A stretch of DNA of 64,000 nucleotides, taken from positions 558,001 to 622,000 of the forward strand of contig JABTTZ010000002.1 of the NCBI GenBank assembly GCA_015075625.1, in the 5' to 3' direction. The DNA comes from Anaerolineales bacterium (GTDB lineage: Bacteria; Chloroflexota; Anaerolineae; Aggregatilineales; UBA2796). This document shows positions 33,465 to 42,350 of the stretch, piece after piece. Both the position numbers and the translations under genes were made by a program. Below the pieces are notes generated by a model that was not told the origin of the DNA, ran no database searches, and was given only the letters and a program-made list of their open reading frames with translations. Position 1 is the first letter of the stretch, and each line of letters begins with the position of its first letter.

Positions 33465-34364
33465 CTAGCCTTTGGAGCCTGTGAGCGCGATGCTCTCCAC
33501 GAAATACCGTTGGGTCAGAAAAAAGACAACCAACAGCGGAATGACAAACAAGACCGATGCCGCCATGACATCTTGCCAGGGCAGAGGCGACACTTGTAGG
33601 TTGTTCTTCTGTGCCACATAGATCGGCATGGTGAACAAGACGGATTTCTGCAAGTAAAGCAGCGGTTGCAACAGGTTGTTCCACTGCCCCACAAACAAGA
33701 ACACCGAAATGGTGGCAATTGCCGGACGGCACAGGGGCATGATCACAAACCACCAAATTTGGAGCGGGTTTGCCCCATCAAGCATTGCCGCCTCATCAAG
33801 TTCCTTCGGCAGCCCTAGCATAAACTGCCGCAGCAAGAAGATCATCGACGCGCCACCAGCGAAAAAGCCGGGGATGGTGATTGGGTTGAAGGTTTGAATC
33901 CAATCCAACCGGTGGAACAAAACATACTGCGGGACGAGCGTCGCCTGATAGGGCAGCAGGAGAGTCCCCATCATCATAGCAAAGACCAGCCCCTTCCCTT
34001 TCCAGTCTAGGCGGCTGAAGGCGAATGCCACCAACGAGATCGAGAGAACCGTCCCAAACAACACTAAGGTGACAATGAAAATGCTGTTGGTGTAGGCACG
34101 GGAAAAGGATTCCTCGCTGATCAGTTTCCCAAAGTTATTCCACTGCGGAATGGCTGGCAGAAGGTTCAACTGCGGCTGCTGGACTTCCTCAATGGTTTTC
34201 AGCGATGTTCCCGCCATCCACATAAGAGGAAAGACGAAAAACAAGGAGAGAAATGCCATGCACGCATAGAAGATGAATAAACGTATACCAATGACCCCTC
34301 GCCGAAACTCAAAGCGAGGCATTGCGGTCTTCGGTGTGTCGAACGAACTGGTGATAGTTGCCAT
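33465..34364 (-). CDS. carbohydrate ABC transporter permease, MalG type
   Basis: A 299-residue inner-membrane permease with about six helices. The EAA loop is clear: LPKELDEAAMLDGANPLQIWWFVIMPLCRPA, which contacts the ATPase. YTNSIFIVTLVLFGTVLSISLVAFAFSRLDWKGK is the typical first conserved block of CUT1-family permeases. It pairs with the MalF-type gene seven bases upstream and the binding protein at 36170. AAGG precedes the ATG. No ATPase gene lies in the operon, so a shared MsmK-like ATPase elsewhere is likely. Confidence 0.92.
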   Translation of the reverse strand: MATITSSFDTPKTAMPRFEFRRGVIGIRLFIFYACMAFLSLFFVFPLMWMAGTSLKTIEEVQQPQLNLLPAIPQWNNFGKLISEESFSRAYTNSIFIVTLVLFGTVLSISLVAFAFSRLDWKGKGLVFAMMMGTLLLPYQATLVPQYVLFHRLDWIQTFNPITIPGFFAGGASMIFLLRQFMLGLPKELDEAAMLDGANPLQIWWFVIMPLCRPAIATISVFLFVGQWNNLLQPLLYLQKSVLFTMPIYVAQKNNLQVSPLPWQDVMAASVLFVIPLLVVFFLTQRYFVESIALTGSKG

Positions 34365-34371
34365 GGTTGCC

Positions 34372-36060
34372 TTAAGCCTCGTAATGTACCCAGCGCCGAC
34401 TCCAACGGAATTGGAGCGCCGTCACGGTCAGGATCAATGCGGCGAGAATCCAGGAAACCGCCGCCCCTTCGCCAATCTGCCCTTGCTGGAACGTCCGTGT
34501 GAACAGGAAGTACGCTGCACTGCGTAGGCTGTCTATGGTATTCGTGTTCTGAAGAATGTAGATCGTATCAAACGTCTGTAAGGCGGCGATCACGCCAATG
34601 ACAAGGTTATAGAACATCGCTGGGGAGATGAGCGGGAGGGTGATTTTGAAGAATTGTTGAATCCGACTCGCCCCGTCTACCTGTGCCGCCTCATAAAACG
34701 ATTTTGGCACGCCTTTCAAGGCGGCAAGGAAGATCAACATCCCCGCCCCGCTGCTCCACATCGTGATTAAGACAAGCGACGGTTTTGACCACAATTCATT
34801 CGTCATCCACAGAGGTAGGCGGTTTGGCTCTGGAAAGGTCGTCGCCATCTGTCGGAATAGTGTGAAATGGTAGCTTGGTTTACCCGTTGCCGCAGTGTAG
34901 GCGTCAAATGCCTGAAAATACCGCGCTCCATCAATGATGGTACTCAGGGCGAGTATCCCAAAAATGATCAACGCCCCGGCAACTAAACGCCGCCGTAACT
35001 GCGCCCGTGCGCCGTCCCCAATCACGGCGATGGTACTGACCGACGAGACGCCGATCAGGGTCAGCCCACCAGCAAGGTAGAACCACAAACTGGAAAGCGT
35101 CTCACTGGCATACACTTTCCGCAGATAATCAAGGTTTTCTGGCTGCTCTAGCGTCGTTTGGAAGGTGAACAGTTTCCCTATGAGGGCGACCTTGCCCGGC
35201 TGCACCCACGATCCAGTGATGGGGGCATCAGTCAACAGCTTGATAACGAGCCCAAAGCAAAAAATGATGATAAAAATCTGCGCCACACGCCACGCATTTG
35301 CCCGTTTTCCATCTGTCCAATCCCCGCGTGAGAGGTAAATCAGGGTGAGAACAGTGATCACAACGGGAATGGCGTACTTGAACGGACCAATCGGGTCACC
35401 CCGCGTGAAGCCTGCCCACAACGCGCTGAAGGTCTCCATCACATAGATGAAGCCGCGATACAGCCAACCAAAGACAAAGAATGAATCAGCAAGCTTGCGT
35501 AAGGCGATGTTTACAAAACCGCCGTTTGTGCCAAGCATGTAACGCCATGCCAGCAGCGCCGCCGCACTCCCCGCCAAGAGGACAGGTAGATAAAAAATTG
35601 TCCGAAAGCCTTTGATCAACGGCAAGTCGCGGTTGAGCAAAAGCGCCATGCCCAGCGCGGCAAAAATCTGAAGCGGCACGCCGATCAGGGCGTAGTATAA
35701 CGAGTTAAACAACGCTCCGGCAAACTGCCGCCCTTGAGTCGTTGCGCTGTTGAAGAGGGTCTGATAATTTCCCAAACTCAAGGTTGTAATTGGCTCGCCT
35801 AATTTATAGTTTGTAAAGCTATAGTAAAAACTGACGAGAGACGGACCCAAGACGAAGATAAAAAAGCCGACGATCCACGGTCCGGCAAAGGCAACCCCCA
35901 CAAACACTTTTCGTTGTTCGCCAGCGGAAAGCCCCCGCGCCCGTGCAACGAGGCGACCAAGATAGCCCAAGGCTACGCTCGTCACAGCGATGAAGACAAG
36001 GGTTGCACACGCCCAAAGCAGATTGTGGATGCGATAGTCAGCAGCGGTTGAGAGTGGCAT
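34372..36060 (-). CDS. carbohydrate ABC transporter permease, MalF type, with large hydrophobic insert
   Basis: A 562-residue CUT1-family permease, about 250 longer than usual. Conserved outer parts are residues 50-175 (FAGPWIVGFFIFVLGPSLVSF, LFNSLYYALIGVP) and 425-562, with the EAA loop FYEAAQVDGASRIQQFFKITLPLISP. Residues about 190-420 are an insertion with roughly four extra hydrophobic helices (228-243, 258-276, 325-347, 358-376) and a polar stretch, unlike the periplasmic P2 loop of E. coli MalF. It forms the transport channel with the adjacent MalG-type subunit. Confidence 0.88.
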   Translation of the reverse strand: MPLSTAADYRIHNLLWACATLVFIAVTSVALGYLGRLVARARGLSAGEQRKVFVGVAFAGPWIVGFFIFVLGPSLVSFYYSFTNYKLGEPITTLSLGNYQTLFNSATTQGRQFAGALFNSLYYALIGVPLQIFAALGMALLLNRDLPLIKGFRTIFYLPVLLAGSAAALLAWRYMLGTNGGFVNIALRKLADSFFVFGWLYRGFIYVMETFSALWAGFTRGDPIGPFKYAIPVVITVLTLIYLSRGDWTDGKRANAWRVAQIFIIIFCFGLVIKLLTDAPITGSWVQPGKVALIGKLFTFQTTLEQPENLDYLRKVYASETLSSLWFYLAGGLTLIGVSSVSTIAVIGDGARAQLRRRLVAGALIIFGILALSTIIDGARYFQAFDAYTAATGKPSYHFTLFRQMATTFPEPNRLPLWMTNELWSKPSLVLITMWSSGAGMLIFLAALKGVPKSFYEAAQVDGASRIQQFFKITLPLISPAMFYNLVIGVIAALQTFDTIYILQNTNTIDSLRSAAYFLFTRTFQQGQIGEGAAVSWILAALILTVTALQFRWSRRWVHYEA

Positions 36061-36169
36061 GGCATAAATCCCTAATACTAAAGTAGTGCATCAGGCAGAG
36101 TGATAGGAGATACCGCAACCGCGCCCGGTTAGGGGCGCGGCGCGGTGTGTCGTGGAGTGCGGAAGGACG

Positions 36170-37450
36170 TTAGTTGATAAAGCCGGCTGCCTTCAAGATA
36201 GCGTCGTATTCGCTCTTGAGATTCGCCTGCGTATCCTCAAGTGATTGTTGGTCGGTCAGGAACTTCGTGATCTGCTCAACGAGCAGCGGACGCAGTTCGG
36301 CACTGGCACGGATGTCGGAGAAGCCACGCCCGTACTCTTCAGCGAGTCCGAGCAAGCGATCCCACACCGGGCTGTTGGCGCGAATGTCCGTCCATGCGTC
36401 AGTACGCACAGGGGTGAAGCCAGCCGCCTTGTTCAATGCCAGCGCATATTCTTTCGTGCCGAGGAACTTCAGGAAGTCTGCCACCACTGGCAATTTTTCG
36501 GCAGGAACATACGCGGGGACGGAGAGCCAGTCGGTGAAGACCTGCACTACAGGGCTGCCGTTCGCGCCCGCCGGATACGGCTCAATGGCGACGCTCTCCC
36601 ACACCTTATCGCTCAGCGCAGGTACGTTCCACATGGGGAAGATACCGCTGACGACCTTGCCCGACCCCAGAGGTGTCCCTTCAATCGGGGGCAGCCCAGC
36701 GGTTTGCTCGGTGGGCAGAACCAAACGGCGGCGATCATACATGAACTGCAACGCTTCGGCGGTGGCGGCGCTGTCAAAGGCGCTCGTGCCGTCTTCGTTG
36801 TAGAGTTCCCCACCTGCCGACCACACATAGGCGATGAATTCCTGCGCGTCGAACAAGCCACCACCGATGTCGATGAAGCCTTGCTTGGAGACTGCGCCAT
36901 CAGCGCTGAATTCGGTGTTCGCCTTCACGAAGTCCAACGCCTCGGCAAAGGTCAAAGGCGCTTTGAATTCGCCCGTCACCAAGTCCGTGCGGTAGAAGAT
37001 CGGGCGGGGGGACATGAGCAGCGGCAAACCGCGCAGCTTGCCATCAAATTTCGCCGTGTCCAACGCAGCGGGGAGGAAGTTGCTGAGTTCAGACCAATCG
37101 GCAAGCAAGGGGTCCATATCAGTGAGGAGTTTGCCATAGGTGGCAGCGTATTCCGAGCCAAGATACACAATGTCGGGACCATCGCCCGCTGTGATCCAGC
37201 CGGCAACGGTGGCGTCAAAATCGCCCCAACCACCGGTCAAAATTTCCAGCGTGACGTCTGCATGATCCTTTTGGAAGGCAGGGAAGACGACTTCGCGGAA
37301 CCACTTCATCGTGTCATCAGACAAGCCCGTGATGTAAATTTCGAGGCTCGTCCCCGACGCACGGACGGGACGTGCAGCACCGGCAAAGCCCGCCACAATA
37401 AGCGCGGCGACTACGATCAAACTAAAAACGCGGAACAGTTTACGAGACAT
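36170..37450 (-). CDS. sugar ABC transporter substrate-binding protein
   Basis: A 426-residue extracytoplasmic solute-binding protein of the CUT1 (MalE/UgpB-like) group. The signal peptide covers about 1-31 (MSRKLFRVFSLIVVAALIVA and onward) with a likely cleavage after VRA; no lipobox Cys is visible. Features include SLEIYITGLSDDTMKWFREVVFPAFQKDHADV, DIVYLGSEYAATYGKL and the C-terminal helix KEYALALNKAAGFTPVR. ATG 37450 has GAGGAGCG at ideal distance. It lies under the promoter/operator at 37500-37568 and heads the permease-NagZ operon. The ligand is inferred to be a GlcNAc-containing sugar. Confidence 0.92.
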   Translation of the reverse strand: MSRKLFRVFSLIVVAALIVAGFAGAARPVRASGTSLEIYITGLSDDTMKWFREVVFPAFQKDHADVTLEILTGGWGDFDATVAGWITAGDGPDIVYLGSEYAATYGKLLTDMDPLLADWSELSNFLPAALDTAKFDGKLRGLPLLMSPRPIFYRTDLVTGEFKAPLTFAEALDFVKANTEFSADGAVSKQGFIDIGGGLFDAQEFIAYVWSAGGELYNEDGTSAFDSAATAEALQFMYDRRRLVLPTEQTAGLPPIEGTPLGSGKVVSGIFPMWNVPALSDKVWESVAIEPYPAGANGSPVVQVFTDWLSVPAYVPAEKLPVVADFLKFLGTKEYALALNKAAGFTPVRTDAWTDIRANSPVWDRLLGLAEEYGRGFSDIRASAELRPLLVEQITKFLTDQQSLEDTQANLKSEYDAILKAAGFIN

Positions 37451-37499
37451 GATTTTCGCTCCTCTATTTCGAAGCCACGTGTTTGTGACAACGTTCACA

Positions 37500-37526
37500 G
37501 TTAGTTAAGTAACTTTACTAACTAAC
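37500..37526. promoter_or_regulatory. candidate operator between divergent amino-sugar genes
   Basis: GTTAGTTA (37500-37507) and TAACTAAC (37519-37526) are perfect inverted arms separated by eleven AT-rich bases, giving two half-sites about two helical turns apart. It lies immediately downstream of the minus-strand promoter, where a bound repressor would block the binding-protein operon. The shape and base content recall operators of ROK (NagC/XylR-type) regulators, but no regulator gene is in the window and identity is inference. Confidence 0.6.
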
Positions 37527-37538
37527 CGGATTAGTGGT

Positions 37539-37568
37539 AGTATAGGCGCATAAGGCAAACCGAGTCAA
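37539..37568 (-). promoter_or_regulatory. sigma70-type promoter of the amino-sugar ABC operon
   Basis: On the minus strand TTGACT (37568-37563) and TATACT (37544-37539) are 18 bases apart, a near-consensus housekeeping promoter. The start of transcription would be near 37532, so the palindrome at 37500-37526 lies just inside the transcript start, consistent with repression. Confidence 0.65.
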
Positions 37569-37613
37569 CGGGAATTTGTCAAGAAATTGTTAGGATATTC
37601 GAGGAGTTTGGTC

Positions 37614-38651
37614 ATGTATCACATTGAGCGCGAAATTGCCGAACAACCAGAGGTCATGCGCCGCCTGATTACCGAGGGAATGCCCCTTGCCGAGCAGATT
37701 GCCGCTGCTATCCGTGCCTTTAACCCCGCCTTTGTCACGATTGCTGCACGGGGAACAAGCGATAACGCCGGACGCTATGCGCAATACCTATGGGGTATTC
37801 GCGCCGGACTTTCCGTTGGCTTGGCGACACCCTCCGTCCACACCCTTTACGAGGCTGCCCCCAACCTGAGTCGCGCTGTCGTCATTGGTATTTCACAATC
37901 GGGGCGGGCGGAAGATGTGCGCAAGGTACTCGATGACGCACGGGCGCAGGGGGCGCTCACCATCAGCCTGACAAACAACGCCGAATCGCCCCTTGCTCAA
38001 AGCGCCCTCTACCACCTCCCGCTAATGGCGGGGGAGGAAATCAGCGTTGCTGCCACAAAAACCTATACCGCCCAATTGACCGCCGTCGCGCTGATTGCCG
38101 CCGCCCTGACCGAGAACGCCGAAATGCGCGACTATCTGGCGAAACTCCCCGATCTTGCCGCTGAGACGATTCGGGGGACGGAAGGGATTCGGGCGTGGGC
38201 AGAGCGCTACCGTTATATGGATCGCTTTGTCACCACCGGACGCGGCTATAACTACTGCACCGCCTTTGAGATCAGCCTGAAGGTGAAGGAACTGTGTTAT
38301 GTCACGGGCGTTGAATACAGCGAGGCGGATTTCCGGCACGGACCGATTGCGATGGTCAGCAGGGGGTTTCCCGTCTTTAGCATTGCGCCGGCGGGAAAGG
38401 CGCTGCCAAACATGATTAGCCTTCTGGAAAAACTAAACGAGCGCGGCGCAGAAAACATCGTGATCACCAATGACGATGCGGCGGCGGCGCTTGGTGTGCG
38501 GGCAATGCGCATTCCGGCGGGCGTCCCTGAGTGGCTGACGCCTCTTCTCGCTGTCATTCCGGGGCAGGTGTTCGCCTACCAATTGGCGCTGGCAAAAGGA
38601 CACAGCGTCGATCAGCCAGAGGGCTTGCGCAAAGTGACGATCACTCAGTAA
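37614..38651 (+). CDS. SIS-domain sugar-phosphate isomerase/deaminase (NagB-II/GlmS-C-like)
   Basis: A 345-residue protein with two SIS domains and no glutaminase domain. MYHIEREIAEQPEVMRRLI, ARGTSDNAGRYAQYL, VVIGISQSGRAEDV, VAATKTYTAQLTAVALIA and EISLKVKELCYVTGVEYSEADFRHGPIAMV are the hallmarks of the GlmS C-terminal and NagB-II family, which interconvert glucosamine-6-phosphate and fructose-6-phosphate plus ammonia. GAGGAG precedes the ATG at good spacing. The gene diverges from the NagZ-ABC operon and shares its regulatory region, which supports an amino-sugar catabolic role. An AgaS-like or other ketosamine deglycase role is possible. Confidence 0.85.
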   Translation: MYHIEREIAEQPEVMRRLITEGMPLAEQIAAAIRAFNPAFVTIAARGTSDNAGRYAQYLWGIRAGLSVGLATPSVHTLYEAAPNLSRAVVIGISQSGRAEDVRKVLDDARAQGALTISLTNNAESPLAQSALYHLPLMAGEEISVAATKTYTAQLTAVALIAAALTENAEMRDYLAKLPDLAAETIRGTEGIRAWAERYRYMDRFVTTGRGYNYCTAFEISLKVKELCYVTGVEYSEADFRHGPIAMVSRGFPVFSIAPAGKALPNMISLLEKLNERGAENIVITNDDAAAALGVRAMRIPAGVPEWLTPLLAVIPGQVFAYQLALAKGHSVDQPEGLRKVTITQ

Positions 38652-38742
38652 CACCAGCACCCTTCTGTGAGCAGTCCGACAGTGGTCATTTTCCCCTACG
38701 CCGCCTATTCCCACCATACCCCTTTGCAAAATAGTGCGGGGT

Positions 38743-38774
38743 TAGTAGGGGCATGACATGTCATGCCCCTACTA
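38743..38774. repeat. 32-bp perfect palindrome (GTAGGGGC family)
   Basis: Two 16-base arms, TAGTAGGGGCATGACA and its exact complement TGTCATGCCCCTACTA, with no loop. The outer GTAGGGGCAT arm equals that at 3396-3423 while the centre differs. It lies in the 300-base gap between the SIS gene and obgE, which otherwise contains only a small hairpin near 38823-38840. Confidence 0.75.
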
Positions 38775-38951
38775 GGTGGTGATCGGTAACCACGTCCTCT
38801 ATGATGTAGTTCGTAGGGATGGGGGATTCCTAGAAATCCCTGCGGTGAGGTACTAGGTTGCTGTGTATCGCTCCTTTCGATGTGCTTTTGGGGGTAACCT
38901 TCCCCAGAACGGGGATTGCTATCCGCCGCCGATTCAGCGAGAATCATCCCC

Positions 38952-40220
38952 ATGATTGACGAAGCAACCATTTACGTAAAAAGCGGGAAGGGTGGCGATG
39001 GATTTGTCCACTTCCACCGCGAGAAATTTGTCTCTAGAGGCGGTCCCGATGGCGGTGACGGCGGACGGGGCGGAAGCGTGATCCTTGTTGGAACACGGCG
39101 GGTAAACACCCTTTATTCCTTCCTTCACAAGAAAAAATTTGTTGCCGCTGATGGCAAAAACGGCAGCATTGTCAACCGCACGGGAAGCAGCGCGGATAAC
39201 CTGCGTATTGATGTTCCCCTCGGCACGCTTGTTCGCGATGCGGCGACGAATGACCTGCTTGCCGACCTCACCACCGAGGGGCAAGAGATCGTGGTGGCAA
39301 AGGGCGGGCGCGGCGGGCGCGGAAACCAGCACTATGCCACCAGTACAAACCAGGCACCGCGCATGGCGGAACGCGGCGTCCCGGGCGAAGAACGCCGCAT
39401 CAAACTGGAACTCCGCCTGATTGCCGATGTGGGCATTGTTGGCGTCCCTAACGCCGGAAAATCAACACTTCTCTCAGTGATTAGCAATGCCAAACCGAAG
39501 ATTGCCGCCTATCCCTTCACCACCTTAGAACCGCAGTTGGGCGTTGTTGTGGTCGGGGATCGAGATATTGTCGTTGCCGACATTCCCGGTCTAATCGAAG
39601 GGGCGCACATGGGTATCGGCTTGGGGCATACCTTTTTACGCCATATCCAGCGCACTCGCGTCCTGATTCACCTCTTAGACGGGGCGGGCGAAAACCCCCT
39701 TGCCGATTTCAACCAGATCAACGCCGAACTCGCCCTCTTTGACGAGGATTTGGCAAAAAAGCCGCAGATTGTCGCCCTCAATAAGATAGACCTCCCCGAT
39801 GCCGAGGCGCATTGGGAGGCAGTAGAGCGGGCGCTGACGGACAAGGGCTACACGGTGGTGAAACTCTCCGCCGCTACCCAAAGCGGCACGCAAGACCTAA
39901 TGAACCGTGTCGCCGCGATCTTGGCAGCGCTCCCCGACACACTGGAGGCGCTCACTGAGGAAGTCATGCCCCTCTATGCCTATACCGAGGATGAAGAATC
40001 CGCCTTCACCATCAGTCGCGATGCGAACGGCGCCTACCATGTGCGCGGAAAGCGCATTGAGCGGGCAGCGGCAATGACCTATTGGGAATTTGAGGAAACG
40101 CTCAACCGCTTCCAAAAAATCTTAGAGGTCTTGGGAATCACGAAGGCGCTGATCGCGGCGGGCGTGCAGGTGGGCGATACCGTCTTTATCGGTGACTATG
40201 AGTTGGAGTGGACGCACTAA
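38952..40220 (+). CDS. obgE: GTPase ObgE/CgtA
   Basis: A 422-residue Obg GTPase acting in 50S ribosome assembly and stress signalling. Residues 1-158 form the glycine-rich Obg fold (IYVKSGKGGDGFVHFHREK, GGDGGRGGSVI, KGGRGGRGNQHYATSTNQAP). The G domain follows with GVPNAGKSTLLS (G1), VADIPGLIEGAH (G3) and ALNKIDL (G4). Residues about 345-422 form the OCT C-terminal domain (FTISRDANGAYHVRGKRIER). ATG 38952 is the family start; a TTG at 38916 is rejected. The stop overlaps the nadD start (TAATG). Confidence 0.96.
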   Translation: MIDEATIYVKSGKGGDGFVHFHREKFVSRGGPDGGDGGRGGSVILVGTRRVNTLYSFLHKKKFVAADGKNGSIVNRTGSSADNLRIDVPLGTLVRDAATNDLLADLTTEGQEIVVAKGGRGGRGNQHYATSTNQAPRMAERGVPGEERRIKLELRLIADVGIVGVPNAGKSTLLSVISNAKPKIAAYPFTTLEPQLGVVVVGDRDIVVADIPGLIEGAHMGIGLGHTFLRHIQRTRVLIHLLDGAGENPLADFNQINAELALFDEDLAKKPQIVALNKIDLPDAEAHWEAVERALTDKGYTVVKLSAATQSGTQDLMNRVAAILAALPDTLEALTEEVMPLYAYTEDEESAFTISRDANGAYHVRGKRIERAAAMTYWEFEETLNRFQKILEVLGITKALIAAGVQVGDTVFIGDYELEWTH

Positions 40221-40840
40221 TGACGGGCATCAGCGGGAACATCGGGATCATTGGAGGGACGTTCGACCCACCGCACATTGGGCATTTGATCCTTGCTGAA
40301 ACGGCTGCCGACGTACTGAGTCTAGACCGCGTGCTGTTTGCCCCCGCCGCCGATCCGCCCCATAAGCAGCACCACAAACAGCAAGGGGCGATGACCCCCG
40401 CCCCGCAGCGCGTGGCGATGGTTGAACGGGCAATTGCCGAGAACCCTCGCTTTGCGCTCTCCCGCGTTGATCTGGATCGGGAGGGACCCCATTATACGGT
40501 GGACATGCTGCGCTTGCTCTGCGAGGAATCACCTACGGCGCAGCTTTATTTCCTGATGGGGGGCGATTCGCTGGCGGATTTTCCCAAGTGGCGTGATCCA
40601 GAGGGGATTCTTGCGCTGGCACGCTTGGCAGTGATCCGCCGTCCGGGAGATGCCGTCAGTTTTGAGGCACTGCGGGCGGTGATCCCGCAGATCGAGGAAC
40701 GGGCGGTGATTATGGATGCCCCTTTGATGAGTCTTTCCGGCTACAGCGTGCGGGCGTTGATCGCGGCGGGGCGCTCCGTCCGCTATCAAATTCCCGATCC
40801 AGTGGCGGCATACATTCGAGACATGGGGTTGTATCGCTAA
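40220..40840 (+). CDS. nadD: nicotinate-nucleotide adenylyltransferase
   Basis: A 206-residue enzyme joining ATP and nicotinate mononucleotide to give deamido-NAD in NAD biosynthesis. GIIGGTFDPPHIGHLILAE carries the HxGH nucleotidyl-transfer motif, YFLMGGDSLADFPKW is the mononucleotide-binding region and SGYSVRALIAAGRSVRYQIP is the ISSTxIR-type motif. The ATG overlaps the obgE stop by one base with GGAG upstream; a GTG at 40208 is less likely. The obgE-nadD pairing is common in bacteria. Confidence 0.95.
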   Translation: MTGISGNIGIIGGTFDPPHIGHLILAETAADVLSLDRVLFAPAADPPHKQHHKQQGAMTPAPQRVAMVERAIAENPRFALSRVDLDREGPHYTVDMLRLLCEESPTAQLYFLMGGDSLADFPKWRDPEGILALARLAVIRRPGDAVSFEALRAVIPQIEERAVIMDAPLMSLSGYSVRALIAAGRSVRYQIPDPVAAYIRDMGLYR

Positions 40841-40942
40841 GGTGGTGAGGTGGAGCTATTCTGTTATGACCCTTTTGTGATCCGCGACGAGGCGTGTTTT
40901 TTGATACAATATAACTAGGTCATTGCAAAGAATTTTTGTGCC

Positions 40943-41896
40943 ATGTTCCGTTTACTCTATCGACACTTCATCACCCGCTATCCCTACCTCAACCCGCTGC
41001 ACCCTATTGCGCGGCGGGAGGCACACTTCGCTCATCCACAGCCGCTCCCGCTCACCTTTCGGCGGCTGACAAACATCTGGACGCTGCTCGGCTACGCGGC
41101 AATGGTACACGGGGTTCTTTTTGTGGTGTCGGTCATTTCCTACAACCGTATGAACAGCTTTGGCGGCGGCGGTGTGGTGCTGCCCATCCTCTCCCCCTTT
41201 TTGACGCCCTTTGGGACGCCCCTTGCCGCCGCCTTTTTGAGTTCCCTGCTCTATTGGGCAATGCTGATCGGGCTGATCTACCACACGACGCTAACCCTTA
41301 GCGCCGAATTGGAACGGGGTTCATGGGTTTTCTTACGGCTGACGCCCTATCCCACACACGAGATTGTTTTAGCAAAACTTGCCGCCGTCGCCCGTGATTG
41401 GGCGGGAATCGTGCGAACGCTGCTCATTGTGCGGCTGATCGCCGCCCTCATTTTGCCGATCTCGGTTGTCTCCCAACGGACACGAGAGACGACGCTGTTC
41501 ACCGGGCTTGATCTCGCCAGCTTTGGCGTGTTCATGCTTCAGCCCTTTGCCGAAGGGGCAATGGTCATGGGCATCGCGGCGCTCTCCGCCGTCCTCATCC
41601 GGCAGACCTTTTGGGCGCGGATTACCGCGCTTGGGGGGGCGGCTTTGGCTCTGGGGCTGACCAACGGATTGATGGGCGCGTGGCTCACTTTCACCTCTCC
41701 AATGGGGTCGCTTGGCGCAATGTTCATCCCCTTAGGGCATTGGACACCCCTCTTTGCCGCCGTTGTGCCACCTAAAGATGGAGCGATGTTCCTCTTGCAA
41801 ACAGTGATCTTGGTTGCCCTCGTCCTACTCGTCCCCCTCATTGTTGCCTACAGCACAATGCGGCTGGCAACGAAACGCTTGGACGTTGCCCTCTAA
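40943..41896 (+). CDS. ABC-2-like polytopic membrane protein
   Basis: A 317-residue protein with about six hydrophobic segments (near 50-75, 90-118, 160-175, 185-215, 225-245, 275-305). The sequence LSAELERGSWVFLRLTPYPTHEIVLAKLAAVARDW closely resembles the conserved cytosolic loop of ABC-2 permeases, where ER-G-W/T-E-LL-TP-E-IV-GK recurs. No ATPase subunit is adjacent, so transport partner and cargo are unknown. Confidence 0.6.
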   Translation: MFRLLYRHFITRYPYLNPLHPIARREAHFAHPQPLPLTFRRLTNIWTLLGYAAMVHGVLFVVSVISYNRMNSFGGGGVVLPILSPFLTPFGTPLAAAFLSSLLYWAMLIGLIYHTTLTLSAELERGSWVFLRLTPYPTHEIVLAKLAAVARDWAGIVRTLLIVRLIAALILPISVVSQRTRETTLFTGLDLASFGVFMLQPFAEGAMVMGIAALSAVLIRQTFWARITALGGAALALGLTNGLMGAWLTFTSPMGSLGAMFIPLGHWTPLFAAVVPPKDGAMFLLQTVILVALVLLVPLIVAYSTMRLATKRLDVAL

Positions 41897-41946
41897 TTCC
41901 CCTTCGCTACAATGATCTGGTAACGATCTTTTATTGCCTGGTGAGC

Positions 41947-42327
41947 CTAACCCACCAACAGCAAATCCCGCAGGCTTTGGACAAAGGTGGTTGGGCTGAT
42001 TGGCTTCGAGAAATAGGCATTGAAGCCAGCGCTTTGGGCATCCTCGGCAACGGTGGTCGAGTGATAGGCGATAATTGCAATCACAGGAAGGTCTTCTGTG
42101 CGGGCATCGGCACGGATATTTTGGAGCGTTTGCCACCCATCCATTTCGGGCATGGCAAGGTCGGTAATGACCAGATCAGGGGCAAGGTCAAAAAGCATTG
42201 CCAGGCATTCAACGCCGTTTGCGGCATGATGCACCTCAATCCCGTAATGGGTCAAAATTTTGGTGACCAATTGAACATCGTCAAAGGAATCTTCCGCCAA
42301 GAGAATTCGCCACGTTTGATCGTTCAT
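41947..42327 (-). CDS. receiver-only response regulator
   Basis: A 126-residue CheY-like protein with no output domain. The acidic pair is in LLAEDSFDD and phospho-accepting Asp56 in LVITDLAMPEMDG; Lys108 is present in YFSKPIS. The switch position is Ile86 (VIAIIAY) where Thr or Ser is usual, so signal transmission may be altered. ATG 42327 has AGGAC upstream; an ATG at 42354 would overlap the upstream TGA as ATGA and cannot be excluded. It is the last gene in the histidine kinase cluster. Confidence 0.85.
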   Translation of the reverse strand: MNDQTWRILLAEDSFDDVQLVTKILTHYGIEVHHAANGVECLAMLFDLAPDLVITDLAMPEMDGWQTLQNIRADARTEDLPVIAIIAYHSTTVAEDAQSAGFNAYFSKPISPTTFVQSLRDLLLVG

Positions 42328-42350
42328 GTGTAGGTGTCCTATGCGGTTCG

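Noticed and set aside
40865-40920. Promoter ahead of the ABC-2-like gene (TTGTGA with TACAAT)
   Set aside because: Spacing of 24 bases between the hexamers is too long for a sigma70 promoter.
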